IMG/VR virus record: IMGVR_UViG_3300037827_000273
Location: 1-36,472 of that record
DNA length: 36,472 nucleotides
Reading direction: 5' to 3' (one strand)
Origin: a virus
Part shown: positions 11,580-18,146 of the stretch, in pieces
Layout of the letters: every line of letters begins with the position of its first letter
How positions within the stretch are numbered: the first letter of the stretch is position 1
Translations under genes and position numbers: made by a program
The notes under the pieces: generated by a model
Told to the model about the DNA's origin: nothing
What the model saw: only the letters and a program-made list of their open reading frames with translations
Database searches by the model: none

Positions 11580-12416
11580 ATGCCATCCGCAGCCTCGATT
11601 AAACCTGACTCCCGTTTCTTTGGCCTTTTCATTGGCCGCTCCGGCTCTGGCAAATCCGCCGCTGCCTACAGTTTCCCCCACCCAATAAAAGTCCTAGATC
11701 TCGATGGTCGCATCCGTGGCGGCCTAGTTCCTTGGGTAGAAAGAGAGGGAATTGACTACACTTACTATCCACCTAAACCAGACAAAGGAACTGTCTTCGA
11801 TCTACTTAACAACGACTTTGCCGCCCTGCAAGTTATGTGCAGGACGGGCCAGAACTACTTTAAGACTTTGGTTCTTGATTCCATTACTTGGGCCACTATT
11901 GATCTACTTCTTGACGCAATTCCACTAACCCACGCGGCGGGAAGTGGCAACGATAAAGGAAAATCTATCGGAGGAATGCAAATTGGCGGCCCAGCAGACT
12001 ACCAGTTCCAAAGTACAGGTATCTATCAAATTCTTGCATTTCTCAAGTCTCTCCCAATCCCTAACATAATCGTGACAGCACACGTAGTGGGAAAGTGGGG
12101 AAAGAGGAAGGACGCGGCTGGTAAGATTATTGATCCTTATGGGCCTTCTGAGCTAATTGGAGAGCAGCTTAGCTTGACTGATAAGTTAGCAGAGAACGTA
12201 CCTAGCTCTTTTGACAATGTTTTTAGCTTCGAGAAAGTAGATACAGGCTCTCAAGTCAAATTCTTCTTTGAGGCTCAAGGGGAGCTTGCCCGCTCCGCCT
12301 ACCCTGAACTCCCCTACCAAAGGCTAGATGTTACAGGAAAAGACTTCTACAAATTTCTGATGGAGAAAGTGCAGCCATTAGTACCCTCAACCGCATCATT
12401 AACCACTGGTTCTTGA
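11580..12416 (+). CDS. Sak4-like RecA-fold ATPase (recombination)
   Basis: A 278-aa P-loop ATPase. Walker A is GRSGSGKSAA (19-28) and Walker B is TLVLDSITW (96-104), followed by a typical loop with histidine (IIVTAHVVGKWG). Order and length fit the phage AAA_24/Sak4 group, single-domain RecA-like proteins that promote annealing with the phage SSB. The neighbours fit: an SSB-like gene directly downstream and a RecB-like nuclease upstream. The gene starts at ATG 11580, directly after the previous stop. Action is on DNA in the cytoplasm during replication-recombination. Confidence 0.75.
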   Translation: MPSAASIKPDSRFFGLFIGRSGSGKSAAAYSFPHPIKVLDLDGRIRGGLVPWVEREGIDYTYYPPKPDKGTVFDLLNNDFAALQVMCRTGQNYFKTLVLDSITWATIDLLLDAIPLTHAAGSGNDKGKSIGGMQIGGPADYQFQSTGIYQILAFLKSLPIPNIIVTAHVVGKWGKRKDAAGKIIDPYGPSELIGEQLSLTDKLAENVPSSFDNVFSFEKVDTGSQVKFFFEAQGELARSAYPELPYQRLDVTGKDFYKFLMEKVQPLVPSTASLTTGS

Positions 12417-12430
12417 AAGGAGCCACTTCT

Positions 12431-12871
12431 ATGCCTATCATAAGATTTACTGAGGCCGACCGCCTAGCAGGAAAAACCCTTGAAAAAGGTTACTACACCG
12501 CCCAGATAACTAGTCTAGTTGGTCCCACCGCTAGCGCTTCTGGAAAATCCCTATCCTTTGAAGCCACTTTTACAATAACTAAGGGGGCTTTCCAAAACAA
12601 AGAACTTACAGTGTTCTTCAACACAGAAACAAGTGGAAATTCTCTACTTGGTACCCGCCAGTACGCTCCTCACAATTGGTTACTTGCTAAGGTTGCACCC
12701 GCTGTTCTAGGAGTGCCTTTTGCTGAAGTTCCACTTGAACTCGACACAGATTCTCTAATGAATCAACCTCTAGACATCTCAGTAGGTGTTGAAACGAGTG
12801 GTGGAAACGTTGAAAATATTATCAATGGGTTTGTACCAGCGGGGAAGGGGAGTGCGGCTCTGCCTTTCTAA
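12431..12871 (+). CDS. Single-stranded DNA-binding-like protein (DUF669-like)
   Basis: A 146-aa beta-rich protein. Features are KGYYTAQITSL, LSFEATFTITKGAFQNKEL, the loop FFNTETSG and a glycine-rich end (AGKGSAALPF). The layout matches small phage proteins placed next to Sak4-type ATPases and often annotated DUF669 or SSB-like. I choose ATG 12431 because AAAGGAG stands eight bases upstream. The longer frame from TTG 12413 would overlap the ATPase and swallow that ribosome site. Likely role: coating ssDNA during replication and recombination. Confidence 0.65.
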   Translation: MPIIRFTEADRLAGKTLEKGYYTAQITSLVGPTASASGKSLSFEATFTITKGAFQNKELTVFFNTETSGNSLLGTRQYAPHNWLLAKVAPAVLGVPFAEVPLELDTDSLMNQPLDISVGVETSGGNVENIINGFVPAGKGSAALPF

Positions 12872-12964
12872 ACGACAGGTTTCCCTACTCTAACAACTAT
12901 GTTTAGAGATTTCGGCCATCTAGCCCCGAATGGTGGGAAAATCGGGGCACACAAACTTAAAACC

Positions 12965-13153
12965 ATGAAAAAACTAAAACAATTTCTCCTTTTCCCTTGG
13001 TGCTGGCTTTGCGCTAGGCTCTGCCGCTGCGACTGGTGCTTCGGACCACTCGCAACTACTGACAACTGGGAAGCTTCGGGCTGTCAAGAGATTAGCTTCT
13101 GCACCCGTTGTGGGTGGAATGACTGTGAGCTTCCTTCTAGGTGGGACGCATGA
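12965..13153 (+). CDS. Cysteine-rich small protein, 62 aa
   Basis: The product carries many cysteines (WCWLCARLCRCDWC, then SFCTRCGWNDC), suggesting one or two metal knuckles. I choose ATG 12965; an in-frame ATG at 12899 would add 22 residues. Neither has a clear ribosome site. The inverted repeat TCTAAAC/GTTTAGA (12867-12907) lies just upstream. The end overlaps the next ATG as ATGA. No family recognised. Confidence 0.5.
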   Translation: MKKLKQFLLFPWCWLCARLCRCDWCFGPLATTDNWEASGCQEISFCTRCGWNDCELPSRWDA

Positions 13154-13440
13154 TATATGATCTAGATGAATCACACAACCCGGTGCCAACTACAGATTTT
13201 AAGTGTTTCAATAAAAACCACGTTGTAAAAAAAGAATTAGTAGGTAGCTCGGAAGTTTCTACTGTTTTTCTCTGTATAGATCATAACTATGGTAGAATCG
13301 GACCGCCACTTTTATTTGAAACAATGGTCTTTGGGCCGTTAGACCCCGAAAATGAAATTCAAGAACGATGCTCTACTTGGGATGAAGCTTTAGAGCAACA
13401 TCAAAGAATTGTAGATAAATTAAAGGTAAAATTAAATTGA
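13150..13440 (+). CDS. Conserved phage protein of unknown function, 96 aa
   Basis: I recognise the pattern VSTVFLCIDHNYGRIGPP followed by LFETMVFG and a C-terminal STWDEALEQHQRIV. It occurs in many short phage and prophage proteins of unknown function. The N-terminus (MIYDLDESHNPVP) also fits. The ATG at 13150 is coupled to the previous gene as ATGA and the stop is coupled to the polymerase as TTGA. Confidence 0.65.
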   Translation: MIYDLDESHNPVPTTDFKCFNKNHVVKKELVGSSEVSTVFLCIDHNYGRIGPPLLFETMVFGPLDPENEIQERCSTWDEALEQHQRIVDKLKVKLN

Positions 13441-15893
13441 TAGCAGGCCACGGCGCTTCCAGTCCCTCTGTTATGTTAGTTACAGATTTCTCACAGGGAG
13501 AAGACTTAAAGACAGGTTACGCAATCTCTGGTTACAAAGAAAAGCTCTTGCGTGACTTTTGGTCTGCCGCCGGACTCAACTGGAACGATACCTATAGAAC
13601 CTGTCTAATTAAAGAAAATCTCCCCACTCAAGTAAATTGGGGAAAGAAGAAAGTCTCAGAAACAGAAGTAGCGAAGTTCTACTTAGAGAAATTGGAACCC
13701 ACCTATGGCCCTATCCTTAAAAATGAAATCTCAGCCCTTAAGCCCAACCTGATAATCCCTCTAGGGGAGATCGCGTTCCAGTTTACTAGCGGATTGGCTG
13801 GCATCCGGAAATTCAGAGGTTCGGTACTTAGACTTAATCCGTTACTTGGTATTGAGAAGTACACTAAAGTTCTTCCGATTCTTGGCCCTTATCCCTACCT
13901 CTACCAGGATTATAAACAGAAGTTCATTACTCAGATAGACTTTGGGAAAGTTCCTCGATGGATAGGCAGCTCTGAAATACCCGATGACACTTACAGAATC
14001 TGGGTCTGTCGCTCCCCTGACGCCCTTCGGAACTTTCTTGAAAGAGCCTACCAGCCCTGCTCGGCAAAGTCTGTAGAAGAGGGTGGCTTTCTAGTCTTTG
14101 ACATCGAAACCTACATGAATGTCCCTACCTGCATTTCTTTTTGTTTCGATGGTTTCGAGTCCTGTTGTATCCCTTTTCTAGATCCCTCAATTGACCAAGA
14201 TCAGCGGGCCGTAATGATAGATTTAGTAGCAAGAGTCCTAGCTTCTTCAATTCCGAAGGTTAACCAAAACATAAAGTATGACTGGAAAACACTCGAACGA
14301 TGGTCCTTCAAAGTCTCTAATGTTGTCGGAGATACAATGTTGGCTACATCAACACTCTACTGTGAGTTCCCTAAGAATCTTGGTTTCCTTACCTCCATTT
14401 ACACAGATCTCCCTTATTTTAAGGATGAGGGACGGCAGTACGACCCGTCTAAACATAAAAAGGACCAGTTTTACCTTTATAATGCTAAAGATAGTCTTGC
14501 TACTCACCAGATTTACTTTAAACAGTTACCTGAAACAGTTGAGCAAGGAACAGCTTGCGTCTACCAGAAGTTAGTCCAGCTTATTCCTGTGTACAGAAGG
14601 ATGGAAGATCGGGGAATCAGAATAGATGGGGAGCGGCGAGACTACCTACTTGCTAAGTACGAATCTCTCTTCCGCCGCCACACAACAGCCCTGCGCCGCC
14701 TAGCTAACTCAGATACTTTCAATCCTCTATCTTGGGAACAGTGCGGAAGACTTGTCTTCGAGGAGTTAGGCTATCACAAAATCCGTGGTGTAAAAGGTAC
14801 AGATGAAGAATCCTTCAATATGCTCCAAGCCTTCGGGCAACCCAAGAACTGTGGAGTCCAAGATGGCAAACAAATCCTCCAAGAAATCTCCTGGTGTAGG
14901 AAGATACACAAAATCATTGAGATTCTCAATCTTGACCTTTATCCCGATGTCCGCTTTCGATGTGAGTTCAATCTTGCAGGGACAGAAACAGGAAGAACCT
15001 CCGCCGGAAAAACCACAGACTACTACGTCAAACCAGAAGGTACGAAAGGGAAGGTCAAAACAGTCAACTTAGGGCACAGTCTCCAAACAATTGGAAAGCA
15101 CGGTTTCTTTATAGGAGAGGAACTCTATGGTGTTGATATTCGATCTTGTTTTGTGCCTAGCTTTGGCTATTCTTTTGTGGAAAACGACTTATCAGGAGCC
15201 GAAGCCAGAGTTGACAGAGTACTTTCTGGAAACTTTGAAATGTCTGTGTTTGACAGTCCTGGTATCCATCGTCTTACTGGTTCTTGGCTCTTTGATTGTA
15301 AACCAGAGCAGATAAAGAAAAACACACTTCAATACCATTTATCTAAGATCTTCCGCCACGCCGGTGAAAGAAACATGGGGGCCAACCGAGCTTTCCTAAT
15401 GGTACAAGATGAGGGTCTTGGTCTAAGTTTAACACTTAAAGAAGTTACAACTAAACTTGAGAAGTTCCACAGTTTTGCACCAGAGATTCGAGGTACTTTC
15501 CATCGTGACATTGAAACTGCGATTAGAACAACAAATGCTCTAATCTGCCCCAATGGTAGGCGGAGAGACTTTTTTGATAGAATTGACCATCACTCCATTA
15601 ATGAGGGTATTAGCTTTATCCCGCAAGCTGTTGTTAGCGATCAAACTAAATTTAGTTTTATTAAGACTTTTGAGGAAGCACCTTGGGCTTTTCTACTCTC
15701 TGAAGCTCATGATGGTAGCTTGGCAGAGGTGCCGCGCGGCAGGGAAGTTGAGTTTGCTTCTATCTACAAGAGGAACATTGAAACAAAGATCGACTTTAGA
15801 AAAGGCTCTCTGAAACGGGACTACAACCTTACTATTCCTTGTGAGAGCTCAGTTGGTGAGAATTGGGAGGAAATGGAGGAATTGAAGCTATGA
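13437..15893 (+). CDS. Family A DNA polymerase with N-terminal UDG-like domain
   Basis: An 818-aa protein. Residues 1-170 resemble the uracil-DNA glycosylase superfamily (VMLVTDFSQGED, YRTCLIKEN, LKPNLIIPLGEIAFQFT, RKFRGSVLRL), but the usual GExPG and HPS catalytic motifs are replaced, so glycosylase activity is doubtful. Residues 215-365 form a 3'-5' exonuclease with DIE (222-224), NQNIKYDW (276-283) and YNAKD (348-352). The polymerase part has TETGRTSAG (516-524), motif A DLSGAEAR with D584, motif B near 640-650 (RHAGERNMG) and motif C with D759 in EAHDGSL. In motif B the usual conserved lysine appears to be glutamate 644. The start is probably TTG 13437, coupled as TTGA; the next in-frame ATG is at residue 13. 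This is the replicative polymerase. Confidence 0.85.
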   Translation: MIAGHGASSPSVMLVTDFSQGEDLKTGYAISGYKEKLLRDFWSAAGLNWNDTYRTCLIKENLPTQVNWGKKKVSETEVAKFYLEKLEPTYGPILKNEISALKPNLIIPLGEIAFQFTSGLAGIRKFRGSVLRLNPLLGIEKYTKVLPILGPYPYLYQDYKQKFITQIDFGKVPRWIGSSEIPDDTYRIWVCRSPDALRNFLERAYQPCSAKSVEEGGFLVFDIETYMNVPTCISFCFDGFESCCIPFLDPSIDQDQRAVMIDLVARVLASSIPKVNQNIKYDWKTLERWSFKVSNVVGDTMLATSTLYCEFPKNLGFLTSIYTDLPYFKDEGRQYDPSKHKKDQFYLYNAKDSLATHQIYFKQLPETVEQGTACVYQKLVQLIPVYRRMEDRGIRIDGERRDYLLAKYESLFRRHTTALRRLANSDTFNPLSWEQCGRLVFEELGYHKIRGVKGTDEESFNMLQAFGQPKNCGVQDGKQILQEISWCRKIHKIIEILNLDLYPDVRFRCEFNLAGTETGRTSAGKTTDYYVKPEGTKGKVKTVNLGHSLQTIGKHGFFIGEELYGVDIRSCFVPSFGYSFVENDLSGAEARVDRVLSGNFEMSVFDSPGIHRLTGSWLFDCKPEQIKKNTLQYHLSKIFRHAGERNMGANRAFLMVQDEGLGLSLTLKEVTTKLEKFHSFAPEIRGTFHRDIETAIRTTNALICPNGRRRDFFDRIDHHSINEGISFIPQAVVSDQTKFSFIKTFEEAPWAFLLSEAHDGSLAEVPRGREVEFASIYKRNIETKIDFRKGSLKRDYNLTIPCESSVGENWEEMEELKL

Positions 15894-16291
15894 TTTGTAC
15901 CTGTCCTGGAAAATTAAGTGAAAATGACGGCCCACATGAAATTTGGTGTGCTATGTTTAAGAAGGAAGCCCCTGCCGCCCGCCGGGATCTAGTAGCCTAC
16001 CGCTATGATGTTCTCTATTGGCAATTTATCCACGCTATGGCACAAATTGGACACTTCGGAGCCGAGAAGTACGGTGAGTTAAACTATAGGCAGCCTGGAC
16101 TCCAAAGAGACAAAAGCCCTATTAACCACATAGCAAATCATCTTAGAAAATTCATCGAAAATGAGCCTTACGATCACCCTGAAGTAGGAAACCAACGTAA
16201 ATACCATCTTGCCGCCATTGCTTTTAATGCTATGATGCAGTTTTGGCACGAGGATCACCAGGACTACCCACCAGAAAAAGAGAATGCCTAA
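15890..16291 (+). CDS. dATP/dGTP pyrophosphohydrolase-like protein (DUF5664/MazZ-like)
   Basis: I start at ATG 15890, coupled to the polymerase stop as ATGA (133 aa). The core matches the all-helical NTP pyrophosphohydrolase type: FIHAMAQIGHFGAEKYGELN, then HIANHLRKFI, and KYHLAAIAFNAMMQFWHEDH, with the conserved FGAxKYG and helix-borne E, H and D residues. Such enzymes hydrolyse dATP/dGTP to monophosphates plus pyrophosphate and adjust the nucleotide pool. An N-terminal Cys-rich stretch (ICTCPGKLSE, HEIWC) is an unusual addition. MazZ of 2-aminoadenine phages belongs to this group, but no PurZ-like gene is visible, so a modified genome is not supported. Confidence 0.7.
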   Translation: MICTCPGKLSENDGPHEIWCAMFKKEAPAARRDLVAYRYDVLYWQFIHAMAQIGHFGAEKYGELNYRQPGLQRDKSPINHIANHLRKFIENEPYDHPEVGNQRKYHLAAIAFNAMMQFWHEDHQDYPPEKENA

Positions 16292-16487
16292 AGATATCTA
16301 CAAACACAACCAAAAAAGCGGCCCAAAGCCTTCCTGCTTTTGTGGAACTTGCACTAAATGTAGACAAAGAGAGCACTATAGAAAGAAGAAACTGGGTCTA
16401 ACTAAATCCTATCGAGATCGCCGAGTAAGCTCTGCTGAGTTGGATCATAAACTAAATGAAAAATTCAAAGCATTAGGCTGGGACTAA
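16284..16487 (+). CDS. Small zinc-binding protein, 67 aa
   Basis: Has the compact knuckle CFCGTCTKCRQREHYRK, a pattern common in tiny phage and actinobacterial zinc proteins that probably bind nucleic acid. The rest is basic. The ATG at 16284 overlaps the previous gene by eight bases. Its stop overlaps the ATG of a seven-codon frame that leads to the helicase gene. Confidence 0.6.
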   Translation: MPKDIYKHNQKSGPKPSCFCGTCTKCRQREHYRKKKLGLTKSYRDRRVSSAELDHKLNEKFKALGWD

Positions 16488-16510
16488 TGGCTAAAAGAAA
16501 CCAAAGTTGA
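16487..16510 (+). CDS. Seven-codon coupling ORF (MAKRNQS)
   Basis: ATG 16487 overlaps the stop of the zinc-protein gene (TAATG). After seven codons its TGA (16508-16510) overlaps the TTG start of the helicase. It exactly bridges the 19 bases between two genes that would otherwise be uncoupled. A stable product is unlikely; it may carry ribosomes to the weak TTG start. Confidence 0.35.
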   Translation: MAKRNQS

Positions 16511-17682
16511 CCTTTGTACAGACGCTACTTAAACATACCGCTTCCTATGAGTCGCCAACTTCTTTCTGGAAGTGGTCTGCTTATGCTTGCATTGCGGCTG
16601 TTCTACGTGACAACGTTTGGTTAGAAGATGGGGACAGCAAGCTTTATCCAAATGTCTACATAATCTTCCTTGCTGCCTCGGCCCAACGAAAAGGTCGCCC
16701 AGTGACACTGGCTGAGCATTTGATCTACTTAGTTGATAATGTGAAAGTTATTAGCGGCCGTTCTTCAATCCAGGCCATCCTCCAAGAAATCGGACACACA
16801 GAGACAGATGAGAAAGGCAAGATCAAACCAAGTGGAAGTGCTATCTTCTTAGCACCAGAGCTGGCCGCCGGGATAGTTTCAGATGACCAAAGTATACAAA
16901 TTCTTACAGATATTTATGACTATAAATCGGTTGGCCACACAACTAATCTTATTGGAAGAGGAAAGTTCAAAGTTGACAAACTTATTTTCTCAATGTTCGG
17001 AGCTTCTAACGAAGAACTTCTCAAATCTATCTACACCACAAAAGCAATTTATGGAGGGTTACTTGGAAGGACTTTCCTTATTAAGCCAGACGAATTTAGA
17101 AAGTCAAATGCATTTCCAGAAGGCAATGAAGTCGGATTTAGAGAACTTGTTAACGGACTTAAAGAAATCTCAGAACTCTTAGGTAAAGCCACTTTCACTT
17201 GGGAAGCTAGGGAGTTCTACAGAGTCTGGTACACCGAATTTAGAGAAGAAGCCAAGAAGAAAGACGATCGGGCTGGTATCTTTGGCCGCTTCCACACTAA
17301 CGTGAAGAAGCTAAGTACAATTTTAGCAGCTAACGAACTTAAACTTGAGATTGAGAAGCGACACGTGGAAGAAGCAATTGAGGAAGGACTTAAGCTTATT
17401 AAAAACTACAATAGCTTTATCCTAAGTAGTGGAAAGTCAACTATAGCGGAGGCGGGCGGAACGGTACTTGAGATTTTAGCTGCCTCTAACGGCCACTTAG
17501 TTGACCGTAGATCTATCATACGGGACCACTGGATGAATTTTGATCCAGACACACTTGATAAAGTAATAGTTGCTTTTGAAACTGCTGGTCTAATCCAAAT
17601 TCAAGTTAGTGGAACAATGGTCTACTATAAACTAAGTGAGAAGGGTGAGGAGACGATTGGTAAGAAAGGGGCAGGAGCTTAA
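16507..17682 (+). CDS. DUF3987-like replicative helicase/ATPase
   Basis: A 391-aa protein with the plan of phage DUF3987-type helicases: a short N-terminal helix set (SFWKWSAYACIAAVLRD), the strand NVYIIFLAAS leading to a P-loop-like segment (AASAQRKGRPVT, 56-67), and a second strand SAIFLAPELAAGI (111-123). Next come QILTDIYDYKS and KLIFSMFGASNEELL, then a winged-helix-like C-terminus (KVIVAFETAGLIQI). The Walker A is atypical: no GxxxxGK[ST], with lysine 62 followed by glycine. The start TTG 16507 is coupled to the seven-codon frame upstream. Likely role: fork helicase with the PolA enzyme. No primase domain is obvious. Confidence 0.7.
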   Translation: MTFVQTLLKHTASYESPTSFWKWSAYACIAAVLRDNVWLEDGDSKLYPNVYIIFLAASAQRKGRPVTLAEHLIYLVDNVKVISGRSSIQAILQEIGHTETDEKGKIKPSGSAIFLAPELAAGIVSDDQSIQILTDIYDYKSVGHTTNLIGRGKFKVDKLIFSMFGASNEELLKSIYTTKAIYGGLLGRTFLIKPDEFRKSNAFPEGNEVGFRELVNGLKEISELLGKATFTWEAREFYRVWYTEFREEAKKKDDRAGIFGRFHTNVKKLSTILAANELKLEIEKRHVEEAIEEGLKLIKNYNSFILSSGKSTIAEAGGTVLEILAASNGHLVDRRSIIRDHWMNFDPDTLDKVIVAFETAGLIQIQVSGTMVYYKLSEKGEETIGKKGAGA

Positions 17683-17808
17683 ATGTTGATACCGAATTGG
17701 AAATACAAAGAAATTTATCTTGCTATTAAGAAGACGGAACAGCAAGAATTGAAGCAACTTTCTTGGTGGAAGCAGCTTTGGGAAAGAATTTGTGACTATT
17801 CAATTTAA
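17683..17808 (+). CDS. Hypothetical microprotein, 41 aa
   Basis: ATG 17683 directly after the helicase stop. Tryptophan- and lysine-rich (MLIPNWKYKEIYLAIKK, LSWWKQLWERICDYSI), probably one amphipathic helix. It overlaps the next gene by 17 bases. Confidence 0.45.
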   Translation: MLIPNWKYKEIYLAIKKTEQQELKQLSWWKQLWERICDYSI

Positions 17809-17959
17809 AGATGAGAAGGGTGGTGGCCAGACAATTCCAATTAAAAATGATGTAGTGGAAATTATACTTGAACTTAAAGGTAAAAGATTTTGGTTTCTCT
17901 ATTACTCTGATGGAGATAGGTGGGAAGTTACTAAGTGGTTGATCTATGACTCTCTGTGA
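17792..17959 (+). CDS. Hypothetical protein, 55 aa
   Basis: GTG 17792 within the end of the previous gene; the stop overlaps the next gene by 14 bases. Beta-rich with aromatic residues (DVVEIILELKGKRFWFLYYS, RWEVTKWLIYDSL). No family recognised. Confidence 0.45.
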   Translation: MTIQFKDEKGGGQTIPIKNDVVEIILELKGKRFWFLYYSDGDRWEVTKWLIYDSL

Positions 17960-18146
17960 GCTGTGTGGGCGGCAGAAAGCTGTCTTTAAGATAACTATCC
18001 AAACTATTCTTAATTCGCAGCATGTACCCTACGGGAAAACCAAAATGTTTGGAATTTGTAAGGACTGCCTGCCATTTGAAATTGTAAGAGAAACAACTGA
18101 GACTGTAGTTATAACTAAGAAGAGGAAAACTACTGAGCCTCTGTAG
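17946..18146 (+). CDS. Zinc-ribbon protein, 66 aa, last gene of the early operon
   Basis: Two CxxC pairs (CELCGRQKA near the start, ICKDC in the middle) flank a beta region (VFKITIQTILNSQHVPYG), a standard small zinc ribbon. The basic C-terminus (TKKRKTTEPL) overlaps by 17 bases with the convergent structural gene on the other strand. Confidence 0.6.
   Translation: MTLCELCGRQKAVFKITIQTILNSQHVPYGKTKMFGICKDCLPFEIVRETTETVVITKKRKTTEPL

Noticed and set aside
15890-16291. Evidence for a 2-aminoadenine (Z) genome
   Set aside because: A MazZ-like enzyme alone is common in ordinary phages. No PurZ-like gene is in the window, and the early operon appears complete from 3514 to 18146.
18121-18142. Bidirectional terminator between the convergent operons
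   Set aside because: Only a five-base stem with a 12-base loop and no clear T-run; too weak to annotate.
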